Below are positions 6,201-11,150 of a DNA stretch of 11,150 bases, in pieces. Origin of the DNA: Alphaproteobacteria bacterium (GTDB lineage: Bacteria; Pseudomonadota; Alphaproteobacteria; Micavibrionales; Micavibrionaceae); contig JAUILO010000081.1 of NCBI GenBank assembly GCA_030432775.1, forward strand, positions 1-11,150, read 5' to 3'. Both the position numbers and the translations under genes were made by a program. Within the stretch, counting starts at the first letter, position 1. Each line of letters opens with the position of its first letter. Below the pieces are notes generated by a model. It searched no databases and had not been told where the DNA came from. It worked only from the letters and a program-made list of their open reading frames with translations.

Positions 6201-6235
6201 AGTAAAAATAATAAAAATGCGTCGAAGGACAGGGA

Positions 6236-8899
6236 ATGACAGAGCAGATTTCGAACGAGCAGTGGTCTCGTATTGACCCAGATTTACGGAATATTTTGCG
6301 AGAGGCTCGATCGATAGCCCTTGATGATGAAAATTATGATGGTTTTGTACGGCCTGAACATCTTTTATTAGCGCTTGTTCAGAAAAGCGAAAGTGTACGC
6401 AGCGTTCTTGTTCATGAGGGTGTTTCTTTGCCTTCAATAATCAAAATACTTGAAGATGATATTTCTACACGCAAATTTACATCTGCTGATGATGAATTTA
6501 TGGATGAGCTTGATCACGAGCGAGAACATGACTCGGGCGTTGTGCTGCATGCTTCAGTCATGGCTATTATGGATGATGTTATCAGCAGATTCGAGCGTTT
6601 TGAAAATCAAGGTTATTTAGCCAGAGGTGTTGATGTGCTTGTTAGCTTCTACCGCCTGAATGATACTGCCATAATGCTTGATAGTTTGGCTGTCGAGTTG
6701 TTGCAGGATTTTGGTATTACGCGCGATACGATTGCCTATTACGCAGGGCTGGATTCTCAGACACTTGAGCCAAGACGTAGTATTGATGGGCTGGATGAGG
6801 ATGATTTTATAAATAGTGGTTATGTTGATACAGAACTTTTAGACAAAGATTTTGACGAGACTGAAGAAGACGATGAAGAGGAACAGAGTATGGCTGATCT
6901 GAACGGTAACGCAGATGATCCGGGTACTGCACTTGTAGTATATGAAGGCGATAACTCGACTGAGAAACCAAAGAAAATTAAAGCCGCACTCGTGAAGACT
7001 GAAAAAGTCGGCGATCGTATCATGGGCGCGACTATTAATATGTGTTGTACGGATTTGACAAGTATAGCCAAACAAGGCGGCCTTGATAATATTATTGGAC
7101 GTGATGAAGAAATTGAGCGTGCCGTGCAGATTTTAGGCCGTAAAACCAAGAATAACCCCACCTTTCTGGGGGAGCCGGGTGTTGGTAAGACGGCGGCGAT
7201 TGAAGGCCTGGCGCAGCGTATTGCAGCGAGACGCGTACCTGAAAGAATGCAGGATTCGCGTTTGTTTATGCTTGATATGAACGCGCTTGTTGCCGGAACT
7301 GGCAATCGGGGTGATTTCGAAAAACGTATGCAGGATTTAATGGAAGATATTGATTGGTATGAGCAAACATACGGACCTTTTCTGCTCGGTGTTGATGAAG
7401 TTCATACATTGGTTGGCGCGGGTAAAGTATCAGGCAGCCTTGATGCATCAAATATCATTAAGCCAAAACTGGCTCGCGGCGAATTGCGTATGGTGAGCGC
7501 GACAACAAAGGATGAATATAAGCGTTACATCCGTAAAGACGGGGCGCTGGACCGTAGATTTCAGGCGGTCATACTGGAAGAGCCATCATTGGATGAGACG
7601 CTTGATATTTTACGTGGTCGCCAGCCAAGCTTTGAAAGCTATCATGGCGTTGAATATAGCGATGCATCACTCAAAGAAATGGTGCAACTAGCTTCGCGTT
7701 TTATGAGATATAGAAAACTTCCGGATAGTGCGATTGATTTGATGGATGAATGTGGATCGAAGGCATTGATGGATGGATATACCAAGATCAATGTGAAACA
7801 TGTTCGTCAAGCCACAGCCGATATCACAAAAGTGCCGTATGAACATTTGTCACATGATGCCGGTAAGCGTTTGAAAACTCTGGGTGCTGATTTGAATGAA
7901 GTTATTTTTGATCAGGAGCAGGCCATTGATGTATTGGTGCGCTCGCTGAAGCGATCACGCGCGGGGGTCCGCCCGCAAGGCAAGACAATCGGAAGTTTCT
8001 TTTTCACCGGTCCATCTGGTAACGGTAAAACAGAACTTGCCAAACAGCTTGCTACGCATCTTGGTAATGTACCACTCGTGCAATTTGATATGTCCGAATA
8101 TATGGAGAAATTTAACGTTTCGCGTTTGATTGGTTCGCCTCCCGGTTATGTTGGGTATGGTACAGGCGGTCAGTTGACAGAAAAAGTTCGTGAAAACCCA
8201 TATTGCGTGCTTTTGCTTGATGAAGTTGAAAAAGCGCATCCGGATGTTTTGAATGTGTTGCTGCAAATCATGGAAGAAGGACACCTGACCGATGGCGAGG
8301 GTAATGTTATTGATTTTTCCAATGTCACTTTAATCATGACAAGTAATGTTGGCGCCAATGCAGTGAAAAAAAACGCGATTGGTTTTGCGACAGAAGCGAC
8401 GAAGGCGCAGGAAAATGAAGAATGGGCCGGAATGGAAGAGCTTAAACGTAATTTCCTTGGAGAGTTTTTGAATCGTGTCGATGATATTGTGCCGTTCAAC
8501 ACGATTAAACCGGAAACAATGCCGAAGATTGTGATGCGCGAGATCGTCAAGATGGAACAAAATCTTGAGCAAGCCAATTCCAAGCCATTTGTTATTGATC
8601 TGGATCTAGATTCACCAACAGTGAAATATCTTGCCGAAAAAGGTTATGATGAGAAAAACGGCGCGCGTCCGTTGAAACGCTTGCTTGAAAGAACCGTTGG
8701 TGATGCGATTGCCGATGAAATTCTGGATGGTAGTTTGGGTAAGGGTGGTTTGATTAAAGTTACTTTTAACGATTCAGTGACATCGAAAAAAGCACCTGAT
8801 GGTGTGGAAGTGCCTGTTCTTGATTATGAGTTTACCAAAGTTACCAAAACTGAGGCCAATCAGATTAAAGCGGCGCGTCCTTCATTACGGGCGGCCTAA
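6236..8899 (+). CDS. Second, diverged ClpA-like AAA+ unfoldase
   Basis: An 887-residue Clp/Hsp100 ATPase. The N-terminal part has one clear Clp_N repeat (about 12-75, EARSIALDDENY...RPEHLLLALV), an inserted acidic stretch (83-100) and a strongly altered second repeat (about 101-172). A long acidic linker (185-240) precedes D1. D1 has Walker A GEPGVGKT (312-319), Walker B D387-E388 and Arg fingers R440/R441. Its pore loop reads GNRG (356-359), with N357 where ClpA has Tyr. D2 has Walker A GPSGNGKT (592-599), Walker B D662-E663, pore loop GYVG (637-640) and sensor-2 GARPLKR (809-815). There is no middle domain, so the class is ClpA, not ClpB/ClpC. IGF (715-717) in the D2 loop predicts ClpP docking. 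Residues 845-887 extend the C-terminus. The start has AAGGA (6225-6229), six bases before ATG. It probably arose by duplication of clpA and then diverged; it likely unfolds other substrates for ClpP, possibly with another adaptor (inference). Confidence 0.92.
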   Translation: MTEQISNEQWSRIDPDLRNILREARSIALDDENYDGFVRPEHLLLALVQKSESVRSVLVHEGVSLPSIIKILEDDISTRKFTSADDEFMDELDHEREHDSGVVLHASVMAIMDDVISRFERFENQGYLARGVDVLVSFYRLNDTAIMLDSLAVELLQDFGITRDTIAYYAGLDSQTLEPRRSIDGLDEDDFINSGYVDTELLDKDFDETEEDDEEEQSMADLNGNADDPGTALVVYEGDNSTEKPKKIKAALVKTEKVGDRIMGATINMCCTDLTSIAKQGGLDNIIGRDEEIERAVQILGRKTKNNPTFLGEPGVGKTAAIEGLAQRIAARRVPERMQDSRLFMLDMNALVAGTGNRGDFEKRMQDLMEDIDWYEQTYGPFLLGVDEVHTLVGAGKVSGSLDASNIIKPKLARGELRMVSATTKDEYKRYIRKDGALDRRFQAVILEEPSLDETLDILRGRQPSFESYHGVEYSDASLKEMVQLASRFMRYRKLPDSAIDLMDECGSKALMDGYTKINVKHVRQATADITKVPYEHLSHDAGKRLKTLGADLNEVIFDQEQAIDVLVRSLKRSRAGVRPQGKTIGSFFFTGPSGNGKTELAKQLATHLGNVPLVQFDMSEYMEKFNVSRLIGSPPGYVGYGTGGQLTEKVRENPYCVLLLDEVEKAHPDVLNVLLQIMEEGHLTDGEGNVIDFSNVTLIMTSNVGANAVKKNAIGFATEATKAQENEEWAGMEELKRNFLGEFLNRVDDIVPFNTIKPETMPKIVMREIVKMEQNLEQANSKPFVIDLDLDSPTVKYLAEKGYDEKNGARPLKRLLERTVGDAIADEILDGSLGKGGLIKVTFNDSVTSKKAPDGVEVPVLDYEFTKVTKTEANQIKAARPSLRAA

Positions 8900-8922
8900 C
8901 GGTGTGCCCTCTGGATTTTAAA

Positions 8923-8958
8923 TAGCACAGCAATAGCCATGTTGTTTGGCTATTGTGC
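8923..8958 (+). terminator. Hairpin after the second clpA-like gene
   Basis: CAATAGCCA (8931-8939) pairs perfectly with TGGCTATTG (8947-8955) around a seven-base loop, and GCA (8925-8927) can add pairs with TGC (8956-8958) across a CAG bulge. A T-rich but interrupted tail follows (TTTGTGTTGTT). It could be a partial terminator or an mRNA-processing hairpin between this gene and the membrane-protein pair 50 bases on. Confidence 0.5.
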
Positions 8959-9008
8959 AGTTTGTGTTGTTCCTGCATAATTGCCCGTAAGTTTGTGGGG
9001 AAATTAAT

Positions 9009-10229
9009 ATGTTTGGAATTAAAAATCGTCTAAAGCGCTGGCATGACGCCGATCTTATCAGTGATACGCAATATCAATCTATTCTGGATTATGAAACGAG
9101 CAAGCAGCAAGGCCGCTTTGGTCGTGGTTTGGTTGCGGTAAGTTTGTTTGCGATCATGGTCGGTGTGTTGTCTATTATTGCAGCAAATTGGTCTTATATT
9201 CCGGGTACAGTTAAAATTGCTGTTCATTTTGCTATGAACGCAGCCGCCGCCTTTAGTGTGGTGCGGTTCCATAAATTAGGAAACAAAGTTTTTGCTCATG
9301 AAGCGGCGTTATTCATATTCTTTGCATTGAATTTAACAATGATTGCGTTGATTGGGCAAGTGTTCCAGATTGAAGGCAATCTTGCTAATGCTTGTTTTCT
9401 CTGGATGTTGATATCATCGCCGGCCATATTCTTCTTCGGTAAGACCCGTATCACCTATGTTCCTTGGATGTTAGCATTTTTGGGAACGATAGCTTTGGGT
9501 ATGGAAGAATACATGCGCCAGTTTGATGATTTCTGGGGTTTTTCTTTTGCTTATGTTGTTGCCTTGTTCGTACCGCTGGGTATGATTTCAGCTGGGCAGT
9601 TTTCTTATTTCAAAGATCATAAACCGGATTTTGCTTCTATGTTTGTTCATGCTGGTGTCGTGCTTTTGACCCTTGTGGCAACAGCTGCGGCGCAGATGTG
9701 GTATGCCGATTGGGCGAAAGAGCTTCCTAAGATGATTAAGAGTGCGGGCGGCGATCCGCATAAAATTGGCCAGATTGGTGTGAGCTATTCTTCGGGATAT
9801 CTGGTTTTGTTTGGTGTGTTTGCTTCGGCGATGGTATGTACGGCATTACATGCTGCGCGTCATAAGTTTTACACCGGATCAAAGGATCTGCAGGCCGGAT
9901 TAACGCATGTGTTTGTATGTATTGCGTTCATTTCCGCACCGATATTATTGCCGACCGGAAAAGCGTCATTGCTGGCGATGTTCAGCTTTATTGTTTACTG
10001 GCTGTATATGGGGTGGTTTGGGCACCGTCTTGGGTCAACCCGTATTGTGTCTTTGGCAATTGCCGTGCTGGCATTACGCGTGTTCTTAATCTATATCGAG
10101 GCTTTTGGTAGTTTGATGTCTACAGGTCTTGGTTTGATATTCGGGGGTGTGTTTATGCTCACACTGATAGTTGCTGCGAAGAAGGTCGCGGGTCTTATTA
10201 CCGGCGATATGGGAGGTCATAAATCATGA
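9009..10229 (+). CDS. DUF2157 polytopic inner-membrane protein
   Basis: A 406-residue membrane protein. The cytoplasmic head (1-36) has the DUF2157 signature pattern of a short helix ending W-x-x-x-x-L-I-S (W11-S18) and a second helix (QYQSILDYE). Conserved-looking family segments follow: GVLSIIAANWSYIP (52-65) and LIGQVFQIEGN (114-124). About 12 hydrophobic segments can be placed at roughly 41-59, 67-85, 96-117, 126-143, 149-165, 178-195, 210-230, 261-280, 297-313, 318-336, 344-362 and 368-391. A hydrophilic loop (231-258) contains KSAGGDPHK. The function of DUF2157 is not known; transport or envelope roles are only guesses. A good Shine-Dalgarno (GGGGA, 8997-9001) precedes ATG by seven bases. 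The stop overlaps the next gene's start by four bases (ATGA), so the two are translationally coupled and probably form one complex. Confidence 0.85.
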   Translation: MFGIKNRLKRWHDADLISDTQYQSILDYETSKQQGRFGRGLVAVSLFAIMVGVLSIIAANWSYIPGTVKIAVHFAMNAAAAFSVVRFHKLGNKVFAHEAALFIFFALNLTMIALIGQVFQIEGNLANACFLWMLISSPAIFFFGKTRITYVPWMLAFLGTIALGMEEYMRQFDDFWGFSFAYVVALFVPLGMISAGQFSYFKDHKPDFASMFVHAGVVLLTLVATAAAQMWYADWAKELPKMIKSAGGDPHKIGQIGVSYSSGYLVLFGVFASAMVCTALHAARHKFYTGSKDLQAGLTHVFVCIAFISAPILLPTGKASLLAMFSFIVYWLYMGWFGHRLGSTRIVSLAIAVLALRVFLIYIEAFGSLMSTGLGLIFGGVFMLTLIVAAKKVAGLITGDMGGHKS

Positions 10230-10828
10230 GCCAGTCACAAAAATCGTCTCGTTTGTTTCTTGTTGGTATAATGACGCTCATATTGCCGTTTATTGTTTTG
10301 GGCGGTTTAGTGGCGCAGAACGTGATGCTACGTGAGACAGGTGCGCATTGGAAAATTAAAATCGACGGTTATGATCCGCGAGATATTTTACAAGGACAGT
10401 ATCTACGTTATCAGTATGACTGGAACTGGGCAGATTCAGGCAGTCAATGTCCGTTTGATAATGCGCCGTGCTGTGTTTGTGTATTGCCGTCTGAAGAGGG
10501 CAACGGCAATACAAATCCCCGTGCCAAGTCTTATAGCTGTACAGATCCGGCGGTTAAACATTGTGAGACTATGCTGAAGGGCTGGTCGGGCTATAATGGC
10601 AATTTTACATTGAGCAAAAAACAATTTTCAAATTCCTATTACATATCTGAAGAATTTGCCCGTGATATTGAAAAAGCAGTATGGGATGATTCAACACAGG
10701 CCTATGTCGAGATTAGCATTCAGAAAAACCATAAAGCCTATGTAAGGAATTTATGGGTGGGTGATATGACGATCGAAGATTATATTCGGTCATTGCCACG
10801 TGATATGTCTGTGAAAAGCAGCCGTTAA
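10226..10828 (+). CDS. GDYXXLXY-family membrane-anchored protein
   Basis: A 200-residue protein with one N-terminal transmembrane segment (about 10-31) and a large domain behind it, probably periplasmic. The family hallmark appears at residues 50-65 as DPRDILQGQYLRYQYD; the usual GDY is GQY here. The C-terminal part (NSYYISEEFARDIEKAV, 136-152) also fits the family. Between them lies a Cys-rich section with C75, C82, C83, C85, C105 and C113, an even number that could form disulfides in the periplasm. GDYXXLXY genes are known to sit beside DUF2157 and often DUF4401 genes; here DUF2157 is directly upstream with a four-base overlap, and no DUF4401 gene is present. Translation is supported by GGGAGG (10211-10216), nine bases before ATG. 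The biochemical role is unknown. Confidence 0.85.
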   Translation: MSQSQKSSRLFLVGIMTLILPFIVLGGLVAQNVMLRETGAHWKIKIDGYDPRDILQGQYLRYQYDWNWADSGSQCPFDNAPCCVCVLPSEEGNGNTNPRAKSYSCTDPAVKHCETMLKGWSGYNGNFTLSKKQFSNSYYISEEFARDIEKAVWDDSTQAYVEISIQKNHKAYVRNLWVGDMTIEDYIRSLPRDMSVKSSR

Positions 10829-10860
10829 ACCAGTGTGTTTTTTATTCTGGGGTTTTTTTG
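10829..10860. terminator. Weak bidirectional terminator candidate between convergent genes
   Basis: CCAG (10830-10833) and CTGG (10847-10850) can pair across a 13-base loop, followed by GG and seven T (10853-10859) on the plus strand; A/T runs give a similar layout on the minus strand. The stem is only four pairs, and the element overlaps the end of the minus-strand gene, so the call is weak. Confidence 0.25.
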
Positions 10861-11150
10861 CCCAATGTCGGCAAGCCGCGTAATTTCTTTTCAGCAGCGA
10901 TAAATTCTTTGGATGTACGTCTGTTATGATAACGCCAGTCAGGTGTTGAGAAATAATTTTGATAGGTGGCTGTGTCTGATTCCGGTACGAAATTATTTTC
11001 AGCTTTGGCATGAGCGGCAATATCGTCCAGAATATCGCTGTATTGGTTGTTTGTAATTGATACCGCATCATCGGCCCTGATGACGGATAAAAACTCTTGA
11101 TAGGCATCTATAGGCTCAATGCCGCTATCTGCACGTATGGCAAGGCGTCC
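10842..11150 (-). CDS. Unrecognised protein, C-terminal part
   Basis: Read on the minus strand from the right edge, this frame is open for 102 codons to a TAA at 10842-10844; the start is outside the window. The product is hydrophilic and well mixed, with coding-like composition. Its C-terminus (STPDWRYHNRRTSKEFIAAEKKLRGLPTLGKKTPE) is basic and Trp/Tyr-containing, and the preceding part is acidic and probably helical (NNQYSDILDDIAAHAKAEN). I do not recognise the family, and there is no signal or membrane segment in the visible part. It converges on the GDYXXLXY gene with only 13 bases between the stops. A competing minus-strand frame (10790-11107) that begins with ATG reads as low-quality protein and overlaps the neighbour's coding end, so I prefer this one. 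Confidence 0.65.
   Translation of the reverse strand, partial: GRLAIRADSGIEPIDAYQEFLSVIRADDAVSITNNQYSDILDDIAAHAKAENNFVPESDTATYQNYFSTPDWRYHNRRTSKEFIAAEKKLRGLPTLGKKTPE

Larger units (their letters stand above)
5836..6235. other. Intergenic region, clpA / second clpA-like gene
   Basis: 400 AT-rich bases with no credible gene and no strong terminator for clpA. They hold weak AT-only inverted repeats (AAAATC / GATTTT at 5924-5943 and TTTAAAT / ATTTAAA at 5987-6004), a 7-bp inverted repeat over a possible promoter (6051-6094), a hairpin at 6132-6155, a TGGTCG / CGACCA repeat (6177-6200) and two tiny reading frames (6144-6161 and 6158-6205). The long spacer suggests the second gene is transcribed on its own. 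Confidence 0.65.

Noticed and set aside
6820..7305. 161-codon minus-strand frame inside the second clpA-like gene
   Set aside because: It is antisense to conserved D1 and linker codons; its Ser-rich runs mirror the acidic GAA/GAT codons on the other strand.
8170..8583. 137-codon minus-strand frame inside the second clpA-like gene
   Set aside because: It lies wholly antisense to D2 with its Walker B and sensor motifs, and its Ser/Phe-rich composition is that of a shadow frame.
6236..8899. Second ATPase as ClpB or ClpC
   Set aside because: D1 runs straight into D2 without the coiled-coil middle domain, and an IGF ClpP-docking tripeptide is present, so ClpB is excluded and ClpA class fits best, although GEPGVGKT is also seen in ClpB/ClpC.
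10790..11107. 105-codon minus-strand frame at the right end
   Set aside because: It overlaps the end of the GDYXXLXY gene and lacks protein-like composition; the other frame, open to the window edge (10842-11150), reads much better.
1..11150. CRISPR array, insertion sequence, tRNA or attachment site
   Set aside because: No regular repeat-spacer pattern, transposase, terminal inverted repeats or cloverleaf was seen on either strand.

Overview
The window looks like a chromosomal segment of an alphaproteobacterium. The main clue is gene order: a divergent D,D-carboxypeptidase, then a phasin, then clpS, then clpA, an arrangement I know from many alphaproteobacteria. The phasin also suggests a polyhydroxyalkanoate (PHA) storer. 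By eye the DNA is moderately AT-rich, especially between genes; I did not compute GC. The order or genus cannot be told. I see no tRNA, rRNA, insertion sequence, phage gene or CRISPR array.

Layout. Positions 1-352 (minus strand) hold the start of a secreted serine D-Ala-D-Ala carboxypeptidase running off the left edge. A 380-base divergent spacer follows, with a direct repeat, a TTGC-N3-GCAA palindrome and possible promoters. Positions 742-1440 encode a phasin with a long Lys/Ala/Pro-rich, histone H1-like N-terminus, closed by a strong intrinsic terminator. Positions 1786-2190 encode ClpS with an unusually long acidic N-terminus, followed by a hairpin. Positions 2494-3180 encode an unrecognised lipoprotein with its own good promoter; it separates clpS from clpA. 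Positions 3526-5835 encode a standard ClpA (769 aa). After a 400-base spacer, 6236-8899 encode a second, strongly diverged ClpA-like unfoldase (887 aa). Positions 9009-10229 and 10226-10828 form an overlapping pair: a DUF2157 polytopic membrane protein and a GDYXXLXY-family membrane-anchored protein. The last 309 bases (minus strand) are the C-terminal end of an unrecognised protein converging on that pair.

How they work together. ClpS delivers N-degron substrates to ClpA, which unfolds them for ClpP (not encoded here). The second ClpA keeps both ATPase sites and an IGF-type ClpP-docking loop. It has a remodelled N-domain, a long acidic linker, and Asn in place of the D1 pore-loop tyrosine. 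That suggests a parallel Clp machine with its own substrates or adaptor, and it is the most interesting item here. The phasin belongs to PHA granule physiology, and the carboxypeptidase to peptidoglycan trimming. The role of the DUF2157/GDYXXLXY pair is unknown.
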